A DNA stretch of 57,580 bases from Vicinamibacteria bacterium (GTDB taxonomy: Bacteria; Acidobacteriota; Vicinamibacteria; Vicinamibacterales; UBA8438). The notes below the pieces were generated by a model. It ran no database searches, was not told where the DNA came from, and saw only the letters and a program-made list of their open reading frames with translations. The position numbers and the translations under genes were made by a program. Below are positions 49,161-57,580 of the stretch, piece after piece (the first letter of the stretch is position 1; each line of letters opens with the position of its first letter). The stretch is from positions 1 to 57,580 of the forward strand of contig JAJEEA010000236.1 in the NCBI GenBank assembly GCA_022821235.1, in the 5' to 3' direction.

Positions 49161-49490
49161 TCAGCCTGGAAGCGGCGCGGCCGACGGTTCGGTCGACGGC
49201 GGATCGACGTGGACAGTCACCCGGATTCGGCCGTCGAGCGCGGCGAGGATCTTCATCAGTCGATCCAGCGTGAACCGACCGAGGCTCGCGTTCCGGATGC
49301 GTGAGAAGTCCGCTACGGAGAACCCGGTGGCCTCTGCGGCCTTGCGGACCGGGAGCTTGCGCTCATCCAACACGACGATGATTCGGGCGGCGATGATTGC
49401 CTTGGCCTGCCTCAAATCTGCTTGAGGGTCGCCGAAATCGCGGAACACGTTGCCGCTCCCCTCGACGAGCTCGAGCTCGCTCTCGCTCAT
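49161..49490 (-). CDS. XRE-family antitoxin-like protein (COG5606/HigA type)
   Basis: The 109-aa protein matches small XRE antitoxins of the COG5606 type: 'VEGSGNVFRDFGDPQADLRQ' followed by 'AKAIIAARIIVVLDERKLPV' and the HTH 'RKAAEATGFSVADFSRIRNA', then 'LGRFTLDRLMKILAALDGRI'. Such proteins are usually partnered with Gp49/HigB-like toxins, but no such toxin is found. It begins 12 nt after a HicB-like gene on the same strand. The C-terminus is Pro/Ser-rich. It probably represses its own operon. Confidence 0.85.
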   Translation of the reverse strand: MSESELELVEGSGNVFRDFGDPQADLRQAKAIIAARIIVVLDERKLPVRKAAEATGFSVADFSRIRNASLGRFTLDRLMKILAALDGRIRVTVHVDPPSTEPSAAPLPG

Positions 49491-49501
49491 TGGCGTGAAA
49501 T

Positions 49502-49714
49502 TCAGGCATGCACTATCTGGGTCGTGTCCACTGGCAGGGCCTGACCGCGCTCGGCGTGCTCTTCTGCGATCATTCCGAACACGCGATGCAGCTCTGCCAG
49601 CGCCGCCTCGCGGGTGTCCATCAGCGCGTAGCAGCCGCCGATGGCCGGCACTTCGGCGACCCAGCCGCCGTCGAGCTGGCGGTACACGACGACCTTGTAG
49701 TCGGCAAGGGTCAT
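49502..49714 (-). CDS. HicB-like antitoxin, no HicA seen
   Basis: The 70-aa protein matches the HicB fold: 'ADYKVVVYRQLDGGWVAEVP' , 'AIGGCYALMDTREAALAELH' and 'RVFGMIAEEHAERG'. HicB normally neutralises the mRNA interferase HicA, whose ~60-aa gene lies just before or after it; none is present here. Instead an XRE antitoxin follows after 12 nt. A TATATT near 49727 may be a -10 box. A palindrome at 49745-49761 lies just upstream. Confidence 0.82.
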   Translation of the reverse strand: MTLADYKVVVYRQLDGGWVAEVPAIGGCYALMDTREAALAELHRVFGMIAEEHAERGQALPVDTTQIVHA

Positions 49715-49744
49715 GCTTCGAATATAGCCGCTACCGAGGCGTCA

Positions 49745-49761
49745 TGGCCGACGGTCGGCCA
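49745..49761. promoter_or_regulatory. 17-bp palindrome between the PQQ gene stop and the HicB gene
   Basis: TGGCCGAC-G-GTCGGCCA has perfect 8-bp arms. It lies 6 nt past the stop of the leftward PQQ gene and 31 nt upstream of the HicB start. The 1-nt centre favours a protein binding site over a terminator, but a terminator role is possible. Confidence 0.5.
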
Positions 49762-49766
49762 ACCGC

Positions 49767-51761
49767 CTACTCGCCCGGCAGCGCGAACACCACCAGCCGT
49801 TCGTTCCCCCGCGGCTCGCCGCTCGCCGGGGCCGAGACGTTGGCCGCCACGTACTGCCGGCCGTCGCTCCCCGCGTAGGTGATGGGAACGGCCTCGACGT
49901 TGTAGTCGAACGCCACCGACCACAGCTCCTCGCCGGTGAGCGAGTCGAACGCCCGGAAGCGGCGGTCGACCGTGGCGCCGATGAACACCAGGCCGCCCGC
50001 GGTGGCGATGGCGCCGCCGACGTTGCGGCTGCCGACGCGCTGCCTGCCCTCGGGCAGGAGCTCGTCGATGCCCAGCGGCACCTCCCACGCGATGGCGCCG
50101 GTGGCCGCCTCGACCGCGACGAGGCGCGCCCAGGGCGGCTTGAAGCAGGGCAGGGCCCCGAGGCGCTCTCCGTCGGCGTCGAAGATCGGGGCCTCTAACG
50201 GCGGGCCCGCCTCGCGGACGAAGGCCACCTGGTCGTCGGTGTCCGAGGGGTACAGCTCGTTCTCCGTCATCCAGCCGCTGATGGGCTGGTCCTTCGAGTT
50301 GACGAAGATGTAGCCGAGCTCCGGATCGTAGGCGGTGCCGTTCCAGTTCACGCCGCCCCCGGTGCCGGGGAACACGAGCGACGGCGGGGTGCCCTCCTGC
50401 CGGTAGCGGATGGGCGTGTAGGGCCCGTCGTTGTAGTAGCCCACGGTGTCCCACAGCTCGCGGCAGGCGGCGGCGTGCTCGGCCGTGGTGTCGTCGGCGG
50501 TGACGATGTCGCCGGGGCCGATGCTGACCCGCGACACCGGGGGCGGCGCGAGGGGGAACGGCTGGGTCGGCGAGTACTGCTCGCCGGGCACGTCGCCGAC
50601 GGGCACCGGCCGCTCCTCGACCCCGTGGACGGGCTCGCCGGTGACGCGGTTCAGGATGAACATCCACCCCGACTTGCCGACCTGCGCGAGGGCGGGGATG
50701 ACCTCGCCGTCGCGCTCGATGTCCATCAGGCCCGGCGACGGCGGCAGGTTGTAGTCCCACAGCTCGCGGTGGATGTTCTGGAAGTACCACGCGAGCTCGC
50801 CGGTGGCGATGTCGATGGCGATGGTCGAGTTGGCGAACAGGTTGTCGCCGGGGCGGTCGCCGCCGTAGAAGTTCGAGCCCGGGCTGCTGACGGGCATGTA
50901 GACGAGGCCGCGCTCCTCGTCGACGGTGAGGGTGAAGGCCCACACGTTGTTCCCGATGCGGTCGCGCCAGCTCTGGTTGCCCCAGGTCTCGCTGCCGAAG
51001 TCGCTCTCGGTGGGCAGGGTCGGGAACTCCCAGAGCAGGGTGCCGGCCGCGTCGAGGGCCCGCGGCCAGGCCCGCGCCGGCTCTCCCCCGCCCCGGGGCT
51101 GGTTCAGGTGAGGCGCGATGTGCCGCTGCCCGGGGCCGAAGGCGCTCGAGCCCAGTATCAGGGTGTCGTCGTAGACCACCGGCACCCCGGTGTAGGGGAT
51201 GCGCACCGCCGCCTCGCCGCCGTCGCCGAAGGCGGCGTCGGGCTCGCCCGTCGCCGCGTTCAGGGCGACGACCTTCGAGAGGCTCGTGAAGTAGATGCGG
51301 GCCTCATGATCGTCGGTGGCCGGCCCGTAGGCGACGCCGCGGAACGACGCCAGCCCCTCGGCCAGCTCGTGCCGCCAGATCTCCTCGCCGGTCTCGGGCC
51401 GCAGGGCCACCACCCGGTTGCCCGACGCGAGGTACATCACGCCGTCGACCACGATCGGCGTCACCTGCTGGAAGAGCTCGGCCGGGCTCGGGCCCTCGAT
51501 GAACCCGTCCTCGGGATGGAACCGGTACGACCAGACCTCCTCCAGCGAGGCGACGTTCGACGTGTCGATCTGGTCGAGGGGCGAGTAGCGGGTGCCGGCG
51601 AGGTCGCGGTTGTAGGTCGGCCAGTCGGCGGCGGCGCTCCGCCCGGCTTCCTGGGCCACGACCGGCGCCGACGCCATCGCGGCCGCGACCAGCGCCCGGG
51701 CCACCCTGCCCGATCGGGACGAATGCCGCCGGGACGCACGCCCTGCCGTCATGAGTCGCAT
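49767..51761 (-). CDS. PQQ-type quinoprotein dehydrogenase
   Basis: The 664-aa protein starts at an ATG at 51761 with GGAG upstream, and a basic leader and signal segment end 'SAPVVAQE'. It is a complete quinoprotein propeller: 'WPTYNRDLAGTRYSPLDQID', 'VVDGVMYLASGNRVVALRPE', 'TGEEIWRHEL', 'NIHRELWDYNLPPSPGLMDI', 'GKSGWMFILNRVTGEPVHGV' and 'AFDSLTGEELWSVAFDYNVE'. The 'HRELWDYNLP' block is typical of glucose/quinate-type PQQ enzymes. There is no haem motif. It is distinct from the shorter protein at 32453-34264. It lies downstream of the lipoprotein gene (138 nt), probably with its own promoter. Confidence 0.92.
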   Translation of the reverse strand: MRLMTAGRASRRHSSRSGRVARALVAAAMASAPVVAQEAGRSAAADWPTYNRDLAGTRYSPLDQIDTSNVASLEEVWSYRFHPEDGFIEGPSPAELFQQVTPIVVDGVMYLASGNRVVALRPETGEEIWRHELAEGLASFRGVAYGPATDDHEARIYFTSLSKVVALNAATGEPDAAFGDGGEAAVRIPYTGVPVVYDDTLILGSSAFGPGQRHIAPHLNQPRGGGEPARAWPRALDAAGTLLWEFPTLPTESDFGSETWGNQSWRDRIGNNVWAFTLTVDEERGLVYMPVSSPGSNFYGGDRPGDNLFANSTIAIDIATGELAWYFQNIHRELWDYNLPPSPGLMDIERDGEVIPALAQVGKSGWMFILNRVTGEPVHGVEERPVPVGDVPGEQYSPTQPFPLAPPPVSRVSIGPGDIVTADDTTAEHAAACRELWDTVGYYNDGPYTPIRYRQEGTPPSLVFPGTGGGVNWNGTAYDPELGYIFVNSKDQPISGWMTENELYPSDTDDQVAFVREAGPPLEAPIFDADGERLGALPCFKPPWARLVAVEAATGAIAWEVPLGIDELLPEGRQRVGSRNVGGAIATAGGLVFIGATVDRRFRAFDSLTGEELWSVAFDYNVEAVPITYAGSDGRQYVAANVSAPASGEPRGNERLVVFALPGE

Positions 51762-51899
51762 GGGTTGTCTCCTCTCGCTTCCCAGGGAAGGACAACGACG
51801 GAAGATTCCTGACCGCGCGTCAGACGCAGAAAAGCCGAAGAAACGGGCTGCGCGCGAAGTCGGCAAACCTTGTTCCGATCACCGTCCCAAGGGCCGCCG

Positions 51900-52292
51900 T
51901 CAGGTGATGCGCTGCCGGCCGAACTCCACCTGCAGGCGCTGAAGGCGCTCGCCCGTGGCGCGGCGAATCTCGTCCACGACGGACAATGCGTGGCGGCCGG
52001 CGTCTCCGGCGAGCTGGGCCTCGGTCGAGGCCTCGATCTCCGCCCGCAACGCCGCGAGCTCGTCGAGCGTGCCTCGCGCCTCGTCCAGGCGCTGCCGCCA
52101 CACCTCGTGGCGGGACCGCGTGTCCGGCCGCCCGCTCAGCTCCTCCAGGATGGCGATCTCGTCGTGGGCAATCGCCTCCAGCTCGGCAACGGTCTCCAGC
52201 AGCGATCCCCGCACGCCGTCGGGGTCGCGCTCGCACCCGAGGGCGGCCAGCATCGCCAGGGCGGCGAGGCCGGCCGCAACGCGCCCGAGCAT
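51900..52292 (-). CDS. Small lipoprotein with coiled-coil body
   Basis: The 130-aa protein has a lipoprotein signal 'LAALAMLAALGCERDPDG' with Cys20 as the lipidated residue. The mature part is helical and charged ('ETVAELEAIAHDEIAILEEL', 'EVWRQRLDEARGTLDELAAL', 'ALSVVDEIRRATGERLQRLQ'). It starts 4 nt after the DUF1552 gene stop, so it belongs to that operon. Function is unknown; it may tether the DUF1552/DUF1592 proteins to a membrane. Confidence 0.75.
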   Translation of the reverse strand: MLGRVAAGLAALAMLAALGCERDPDGVRGSLLETVAELEAIAHDEIAILEELSGRPDTRSRHEVWRQRLDEARGTLDELAALRAEIEASTEAQLAGDAGRHALSVVDEIRRATGERLQRLQVEFGRQRIT

Positions 52293-52296
52293 GACC

Positions 52297-53631
52297 CTAC
52301 ACGCCGGACAGCGGCTCGAGCGGGAGCCGGCCGTTGCTGTGGCCGAGCTGCTCGATGGGCACCCCCATCTTGTCGAGCAGGCTCAGGTGGAGGTTGGCCA
52401 GCGGCGTGTCCCCGGGGTACTTCACGTGCCGCCCGCCGGTGCCCGCCCCGCCGCCGGCGAGGAGGATGGGCAGGTTGGTCGAGGCGTGGGAGTTGCTGTC
52501 GGCCATGCCCGCGCCGTAGACGATCATCGAGTGGTCGAGCAGCGTGCCGTCCCCGTCGGGGGTCGCGGCGAGCCGGTCGACGAAGGCCGAGAAGAGCTGC
52601 ACGTGGTACTGGTTGATCTTCGTCAGCTTGGCCAGCTTCTCGGGGTCGCGCTGGTGGTGCGAGATGGGATGGTGGGCGTCGGGCACCCCGATCTCGGCGT
52701 ACGTCCGGCCGGTGATCTCCCGCCCCATCATGAACGTCACGACCCGCGTGAGGTCGGTCTCGTACGCGAGGGCCATCAGGTCGAACATCAGCTTGGCGTG
52801 GTCGCCGACGGTGTCGGGAATGCCGGCGGGCTGCGCCACCACCGGCAGCTCGCGGTCGCTCTGGGCCTCGGCCATCTGGATGCGGCGCTCGATGTCGCGC
52901 ACCGCGTCGAGGTACTGGTCGAGCTTGGCCTGGTCGCCGGCCCCGAGCTGGCGCGACAGGTCGGCGGCGCGGTCGGTGACCGAGTCGAGCAGGCTGGCGT
53001 CCTTCTCGAGCCGCGCCCGGCGAATCGCGGGGTCGGTGCTGCCGGTGTCGCCGAACAGGCGCTCGAACACCGCCCGCGGGTTGTTCTCCATCGGCAGCGG
53101 GGTCACGTCGTTGGCCCACGCGATGGTGTTGGTGTAGGCGCAACTGAAGCCGTCGTCGCACGAGCCCGCGAAGTCGCGCCCGTCGAGGGCGAGCTCGAGG
53201 GTCGCGAGCTGCGTCTCGCGGCCGTGCACCCGGCCTGCGAGCTGGTCCATCGAGACCCCGCCCCGCAGGTCCGAGCCGTCGTCGGGCTTCGACGGCACCC
53301 CGGTGAGGAACCGGGTCGAGGAGCGGGCGTGCGGCCCCTCGCTCTCGACGCCGTGCATGCCCGACAGCACCTCGACGTGCGAGCGGTGCGGCTCGAGCGG
53401 CTTCAGGATGGTCGGGAACTCGAAGCCGGCCCCCTCGGTGGGCGGCGTCCAGTGCGGCATCATCATCCCGTTGGGGACGTACACCACGCCGAGCCGGCGC
53501 ACGGGGGCCGCCGCCGTCGTGCGCAGGGCCGCGAACGCGGGCACCATCCCGTCGAGCAGCGGCAGCGCGAGCGAGGCTCCGAGCCCTCGGAGCACGGTAC
53601 GACGGGGAAGCGCCTTCTGGGTGACGATCAT
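52297..53631 (-). CDS. Tat-exported DUF1552 protein
   Basis: The 444-aa protein has a twin-arginine-type leader 'LPRRTVLRGLGASLALPLLD'. It matches DUF1552 (PF07586): 'RLGVVYVPNGMMMPHWTPPT', 'HVEVLSGMHGVESEGPHARS', 'SMDQLAGRVHGRETQLATLE', 'DAHHPISHHQRDPEKLAKLT' and 'LLDHSMIVYGAGMADSNSHA'. The conserved His residues and the DSNSH block suggest a sulfatase-like or metal-binding site, but no activity is known. Its ATG overlaps the DUF1592 gene stop by 4 bp, the pairing usual for Planctomycetes and Acidobacteria. Confidence 0.93.
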   Translation of the reverse strand: MIVTQKALPRRTVLRGLGASLALPLLDGMVPAFAALRTTAAAPVRRLGVVYVPNGMMMPHWTPPTEGAGFEFPTILKPLEPHRSHVEVLSGMHGVESEGPHARSSTRFLTGVPSKPDDGSDLRGGVSMDQLAGRVHGRETQLATLELALDGRDFAGSCDDGFSCAYTNTIAWANDVTPLPMENNPRAVFERLFGDTGSTDPAIRRARLEKDASLLDSVTDRAADLSRQLGAGDQAKLDQYLDAVRDIERRIQMAEAQSDRELPVVAQPAGIPDTVGDHAKLMFDLMALAYETDLTRVVTFMMGREITGRTYAEIGVPDAHHPISHHQRDPEKLAKLTKINQYHVQLFSAFVDRLAATPDGDGTLLDHSMIVYGAGMADSNSHASTNLPILLAGGGAGTGGRHVKYPGDTPLANLHLSLLDKMGVPIEQLGHSNGRLPLEPLSGV

Positions 53632-56093
53632 GATTCGGTCCTCCGCATCCGGAACGGTGTGCTCTTCACGATGCCGACAATGATAGACGACCAGCGGTAG
53701 TCGTCGGTAGCCGCCTCGCGGGTGATGGCCCGCACGGTGGGCCGGTCGTAGTACTCCGGCCCCCGCCCCAGCCCGTAGGCGAGCAGCTTCTCGGTCAGGG
53801 TCTGAACGAACTGGTGGCGCCGCTCCAGCAGGAGCGAGCGCAGCCCCACCGGCCCGTCGAACGCGGTGCCGTCGGGCAACTGCCCCGACGAGTCGATGGG
53901 CAGCCCGGCGGTGCCGGTGGTGCGCCAGCGCCCCACCGCGTCGTAGTTCTCGAGGGCCAGCCCCAGCGGGTCCATGGGGGCGTGGCACACCGAGCAGGCG
54001 GGGCTCTCGCGGTGGCGCGCCAGCCGGTCGCGCACGGTGGCGGCCCGGCCGTCCTCGCCCCGCTCCGGCAGGTCGGGCACGTCGGCCGGGGGCGGGGGCG
54101 GGGGCGTCCCGAGGATGTTGATCAGCATCCACTTGCCGCGCAGCACCGGCGACGTCCGGTTCGGGTACGACGTCACCGTCAGCACGCTGCCGTGCCCGAA
54201 GATGCCGCCCCGCCGCTCGGCCAGGTCGTCGTCCAGGCGCACCCGCCGGAAGTGGCTGCCGTAGACGTTGGGGATGCCGTAGTGGTCGGCGAGCCGCTCG
54301 TTGACGAACGTGTAGTCGGCCCCGAGCAGGTCGAGAACGCTGCGGTCCTCGCGCAGCAGGCTGTCGACGAAGAGCTCGCTCTCCTGCCGGAACGCCTCGC
54401 GCAGGTTCTCGTCGAACTCGGGGAAGGTGATGGCGTCGGGCACCACGCTGCGCAGGTTGCGCAGGTACAGCCACTGGCCCGCGAAGTTGCGCACCAGCTC
54501 GGTGGCCCGCGGGTCGGCGAGCATGCGCCGCGTCTGCGCCTCGAGCACGTCGGCGTCGGCGAGGCGGCCGGCCTCGGCGAGGGCGAGCAGCTCCTCGTCG
54601 GGGCCGGTCGACCACAGGAAGAACGAGAGCCGCGACGCGAGGTCGAGGTCGCTCAGGGCGTAGGCGGTCCCCGGCCCGGCGTCGACGGGGTCGCGGACCA
54701 CGCGGAACAGGAAGTCGGGGGCGATGAGCACCCGCTCGAGGGCGAGCTGGATGCCGGCGTCGAAGCTGCCCCCGTCGCGCCCCGCCCGGTAGAACTGCAT
54801 CAGGGTGGCGAGGTCACCCGCGTCGACGGGCCGGCGATAGGCGCGCCGGGCGAGCGAGCCGAGAATCTCGCGCGCGCACCGCTCCTCGTCCGCCGCCGTC
54901 TCGCCGTCGGGGCGGCACGTGAAGATGGCGCGGCGGCTCGGCGTGTCCCCCGGCCCGCCCGCCGACGAGTAGGGGCCGCCGATGACGACGTGCTCGACCG
55001 CGGCGTAGCCGTCCCGCATCTCGTTGACGGCGACCGCGAACACGCTCTGGCGGGGCTGCAGCACCCCTTCAGGCTCGGTGAACCGCCGCACGAACGAGAC
55101 GCCGACGACGTGCGGGCCGGCCTCGGCCTCGAAGCGCACCCGCATGTTGGCGTCGGCGAAGAGCATGTACTCTTCCCACTCGGGGTCGCCGAACAGGTTG
55201 CCGCCGTAGCTGGCCGGGGCCTGCACCCCCTCGGGCTCCTCGCCCCCGAAGACGAAGGTGCGGACGAGCTCGCCGTCCAGACGCACCTCGAGCTCGTGGC
55301 GCGACCCCATGCCGCGGACGTAGTTCACGTAGTTGCGGTGCAGGCGGATCTGCAGGTCGTACTCGCCGGCGACGGGGAAGACGTGGCGGATGGCGATGCC
55401 CCCGCGCGACCCGAACGGCAGGTCCTCGCTCATGCGGTCGTCCTGCAGCAGGAGGATGGGGACCTTGTAGGTCTCCGCCGCCGGCCCCAGCGGGGCCTCG
55501 CCGAGGGCGGTCCGCCCGATCTTGCGGGCGGCCGACAGGTAGCGCTCCATGAGGGCGGACGAGACGGTCAGCACGTCGGCGTTGTTGTCGAAGCCGTACT
55601 CGTCGAAGTCGTCGGCGGGCAGCAGGTTGGCGACGTCGACGTCCACCGCCAGCAGGTCGCGCACCGCGTTGGCGTACTCGGCGCGGTTCAGGCGGTGCAC
55701 GGCCTGGGTGCGCCCCGGGTCCGGCGCGGCGAGGGCGACGCGGTCGATCTCCGATTCCAGCCACCCCGCGACCCGGTCGTAGGTCCCGGCGTCGGGCCTC
55801 GGACGGCCCACCGGGGGCATGGCGCGGGTGCGCAGCTTCGTCACCACCTTCTCCCACAGCTCGGCGTGGCCGGCGACGGCGGAGAGGTCCCGGCCGTCGA
55901 GGCTGAGGCCGGCGGTGCGGAGCCGGTCGTTGTGGCAGGTCAGGCAGTACCGGTCGACGGTGGCCCCGAGCAGATCGGCCCCGGCGGCAGCGTCGGGCTG
56001 GGCGAGCGCCCCGGTGACGGCGAGGGCCGGCGACAGCAGCGCGGCCAGGACCAGGGCCGCGCCGAGACGGAACCGTTGCGGAACAGCTAGCAT
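53628..56093 (-). CDS. DUF1587/1595/1592/1588/1585 protein with two CxxCH haem motifs
   Basis: The 821-aa protein starts at an ATG at 56093. A signal peptide precedes an N-terminal cytochrome-like part with 'RYCLTCHNDRL' (Cys50-Cys53-His54). The family domains follow: 'HRLNRAEYANAVRDLLAVDV' (DUF1587), 'RRAYRRPVDAGDLATLMQFY' (DUF1595), 'YALSDLDLASRLSFFLWSTG' (DUF1592), 'RRGGIFGHGSVLTVTSYPNR' (DUF1588) with 'ACSVCHAPMDPLGLALENYD' carrying the second CxxCH near 700, and the DUF1585 end 'EKLLAYGLGRGPEYYDRPTV'. These large exported proteins are of unknown function, thought to handle complex polymers or act in redox reactions with DUF1552. It is first in a three-gene operon. Confidence 0.94.
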   Translation of the reverse strand: MLAVPQRFRLGAALVLAALLSPALAVTGALAQPDAAAGADLLGATVDRYCLTCHNDRLRTAGLSLDGRDLSAVAGHAELWEKVVTKLRTRAMPPVGRPRPDAGTYDRVAGWLESEIDRVALAAPDPGRTQAVHRLNRAEYANAVRDLLAVDVDVANLLPADDFDEYGFDNNADVLTVSSALMERYLSAARKIGRTALGEAPLGPAAETYKVPILLLQDDRMSEDLPFGSRGGIAIRHVFPVAGEYDLQIRLHRNYVNYVRGMGSRHELEVRLDGELVRTFVFGGEEPEGVQAPASYGGNLFGDPEWEEYMLFADANMRVRFEAEAGPHVVGVSFVRRFTEPEGVLQPRQSVFAVAVNEMRDGYAAVEHVVIGGPYSSAGGPGDTPSRRAIFTCRPDGETAADEERCAREILGSLARRAYRRPVDAGDLATLMQFYRAGRDGGSFDAGIQLALERVLIAPDFLFRVVRDPVDAGPGTAYALSDLDLASRLSFFLWSTGPDEELLALAEAGRLADADVLEAQTRRMLADPRATELVRNFAGQWLYLRNLRSVVPDAITFPEFDENLREAFRQESELFVDSLLREDRSVLDLLGADYTFVNERLADHYGIPNVYGSHFRRVRLDDDLAERRGGIFGHGSVLTVTSYPNRTSPVLRGKWMLINILGTPPPPPPADVPDLPERGEDGRAATVRDRLARHRESPACSVCHAPMDPLGLALENYDAVGRWRTTGTAGLPIDSSGQLPDGTAFDGPVGLRSLLLERRHQFVQTLTEKLLAYGLGRGPEYYDRPTVRAITREAATDDYRWSSIIVGIVKSTPFRMRRTES

Positions 56094-56608
56094 CGTGGGT
56101 CGGCCCCCCTGCGCGCCGCCGAGAATCGGCCTGAACCCGTTCCCCGCGACAACCCGGCGCGCCGACGACCGCGGCGCCGGCAACGGGCGCGACGAGACCG
56201 CAAGTCGCGGTCGGGGAAGAACGGACCGTGCGCTCTGGTCAATGTGACTGTGGAACGGCGATTTCGCCACGGATCGAATCGGTCATAGTCTGGCCGAACG
56301 CCTGCGCGGTGTCAAACGAGCGCGATCCCGCGAATCGTTCCCGCCGTTCCCGCCTCCGACCCGGAGCGTAGTATCGTGTCGTCCAGGAAACTCGGATTGC
56401 GCCAACCCAACCAACGGTTCACCTGCACCCTCCCGGTCGTGCGGCGTGACGAAGAGGTCGTGCCGGCCGAGCAGGAGCGCCCCATCGGCGCAACCGGGCT
56501 AAGCGATGCAGAATCGGACGCCGCGGCAGGGCCCGGTCGCCGTAGCGGGGAGACCGGTCTCGAAGACCATCGTCGAGCAGCGGGGCGAGCGGGCCTGACG
56601 GTGCGGCC
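56094..56608. other. Divergent promoter region, no gene seen
   Basis: This 515-bp stretch separates the leftward DUF1592 operon from the rightward kinase. Near 56392-56430 lies a weak relative of the dispersed repeat (CCAACCCAACCAACGG then CCTGCACC), here in a promoter rather than a 3' flank. No reliable -35/-10 pair or ORF was seen. Confidence 0.4.
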
Positions 56609-57580
56609 ATGCCGCTGACACCAGGGACGTCGATCGGCGCCTACGACATCACCGCCCCCCTCGGGGCCGGGGGCATGGGCGAGGTCTACCGCGCCCGCGA
56701 TACGAAGCTCGATCGGCACGTGGCGCTGAAGGTGCTGCCCGAGGCGTTCACCGCCGACCCCGACCGGCTGGCGCGCTTCGACCGCGAGGCGAAGGTCCTC
56801 GCCTCGCTGAACCACCCGAACATCGCGCAGATCTACGGCGTCGAAGAGAGCCGGGGCTCGCGGGCGCTGGTGCTGGAGCTGGTCGAGGGCCCGACCCTCG
56901 CCGACCGCCTCGACCGCGGGCCGATCCCCCTCGACGAGGTGCTGTCCATCGCCCGGCAGATCGCCCTCGCCCTCCAGTCGGCGCACGAGGCGGGGGTGCT
57001 CCACCGCGACCTCAAGCCCGCCAACGTCAAGGTGCGCCCCGACGGCGCCGTGAAGGTCCTCGACTTCGGCCTCGCCAAGGCCCTCGACCCCGCGCCCCCC
57101 GCGGCCGAGGCGGACTCGGACATGACGGCGACCCTCACCGCCTCGGTGACGCGGATGGGCGCCGGCCTCGTCATGGGGACCCCGGCCTACATGTCGCCCG
57201 AGCAGGCCGAGGGCCAAGCCACCGACGCGCGCGGCGACCTCTGGTCGTTCGGCGTCGTCCTCTACGAGATGCTCGCGGGCGAGCGGCTGTTCGCGGGCGA
57301 GACGGTGGCGCAGGTGCTGGCCCGGGTGATCGACCGCGACCTCGACCTGTCGGTCCTGCCGGCCGCGACGCCGGCGCCCATGAGGCGGGTGCTGCGCCGC
57401 TGTCTCGAACGCGACGGGCGGCGGCGCATGCGCGACGCGGGCGAGGCCGTCAGCGACCTGGAGGCGGCGGCCTCGCCGGAGAACCGGCCGGAAGACGCGG
57501 CCCGGCCCGCCGCGGCCGAGCCGTCGCCGCTGCGGGCATCGCGGGTGCGCCTGGCCTGGGCGGCCTGCGGCCTCGCCCTC
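56609..57580 (+). CDS. Serine/threonine protein kinase, cut by the right edge
   Basis: 324 codons are present from an ATG at 56609 to the window end. The kinase domain is complete: 'LGAGGMGEVYRARD' (P-loop, residues 19-31), 'VALKVLPEAF' with Lys41, 'GVLHRDLKPANVKVRPDG' with the catalytic Asp134, 'VKVLDFGLAKALD' (DFG, Asp152), 'GTPAYMSPEQAEGQATDARG' and 'DLWSFGVVLYEMLAGERLFA'. After a Pro/Ala-rich linker a hydrophobic segment begins ('LAWAACGLAL'), so a transmembrane kinase with an extracellular sensor is expected, as in many acidobacterial PknB-like proteins with WD40/TolB or TPR sensors. The start lacks an obvious Shine-Dalgarno. Confidence 0.92.
   Translation, partial: MPLTPGTSIGAYDITAPLGAGGMGEVYRARDTKLDRHVALKVLPEAFTADPDRLARFDREAKVLASLNHPNIAQIYGVEESRGSRALVLELVEGPTLADRLDRGPIPLDEVLSIARQIALALQSAHEAGVLHRDLKPANVKVRPDGAVKVLDFGLAKALDPAPPAAEADSDMTATLTASVTRMGAGLVMGTPAYMSPEQAEGQATDARGDLWSFGVVLYEMLAGERLFAGETVAQVLARVIDRDLDLSVLPAATPAPMRRVLRRCLERDGRRRMRDAGEAVSDLEAAASPENRPEDAARPAAAEPSPLRASRVRLAWAACGLAL

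Noticed and set aside
1..57580. tRNA, rRNA, transposase or integrase genes marking an island
   Set aside because: None recognised by eye on either strand; island borders therefore remain undefined.

Overview
The window is about 57.6 kb of very GC-rich bacterial DNA. It holds many secreted hydrolases, two PQQ-type quinoproteins, a DUF1592/DUF1552 pair with c-type haem motifs, a bacterial Ser/Thr kinase with a trailing membrane segment, and the '(P)DLxGVW' family of secreted proteins. This mix suggests an Acidobacteriota member, most like Vicinamibacteria, although Planctomycetota-like or other soil and marine lineages are not excluded. There are no rRNA or ribosomal protein genes to settle it, and I saw no tRNA, transposase or CRISPR array.

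Left part (1-28.9 kb): mostly single exported enzymes, each with its own ribosome binding site and often a strong GC-rich hairpin downstream. They include a PHP/CehA-like protein (cut by the left edge), a cyclase-family hydrolase, a VOC protein, a carboxylesterase, a cupin, a tannase/feruloyl esterase, two paralogous DLxGVW proteins, an epoxide-hydrolase-like enzyme, an S9 peptidase, a DUF4097 protein, an NHL propeller, a metallo-beta-lactamase-fold hydrolase, an RraA-like protein and a large esterase. Small regulatory or toxin-antitoxin units sit between them: a RelE/XRE/third-gene operon with a 29-bp operator, a lone ribbon-helix-helix gene with its own palindrome, and brnTA. Two genes here look broken: a SAM methyltransferase with tandem in-frame stops, and a DUF4062-ATPase with two compensating frameshifts.

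Middle (29-36 kb): a haem-motif propeller protein, then a phosphotriesterase-like hydrolase and a PQQ quinoprotein in a tight pair, probably a periplasmic catabolic unit. Next come a small ORF, a frameshifted nucleotidyltransferase and a DUF429 protein whose reading frame is continuous with the end of the nucleotidyltransferase.

Defence island (36-49 kb, minus strand): a six-gene tightly spaced series, in transcription order PglX/DrmMI-like DNA methylase, XRE-ImmA/IrrE, DUF4411 PIN-like protein, PLD-SNF2 helicase, Hsp70-TPR protein and a small UvrD-like helicase. Four junctions overlap by 4 bp or lie within 4 nt; only the helicase-Hsp70 gap is longer. The hallmark genes of BREX (pglZ, brxC, brxL) and DISARM (drmA, drmB, drmC) are absent, so this is the best candidate for an unusual or undescribed system. 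A HicB-XRE pair without a toxin lies just upstream.

Right part (49.7-57.6 kb): a second PQQ quinoprotein, then an operon of DUF1592-type cytochrome protein, DUF1552 protein and a small lipoprotein, and a divergent Ser/Thr protein kinase cut by the right edge.
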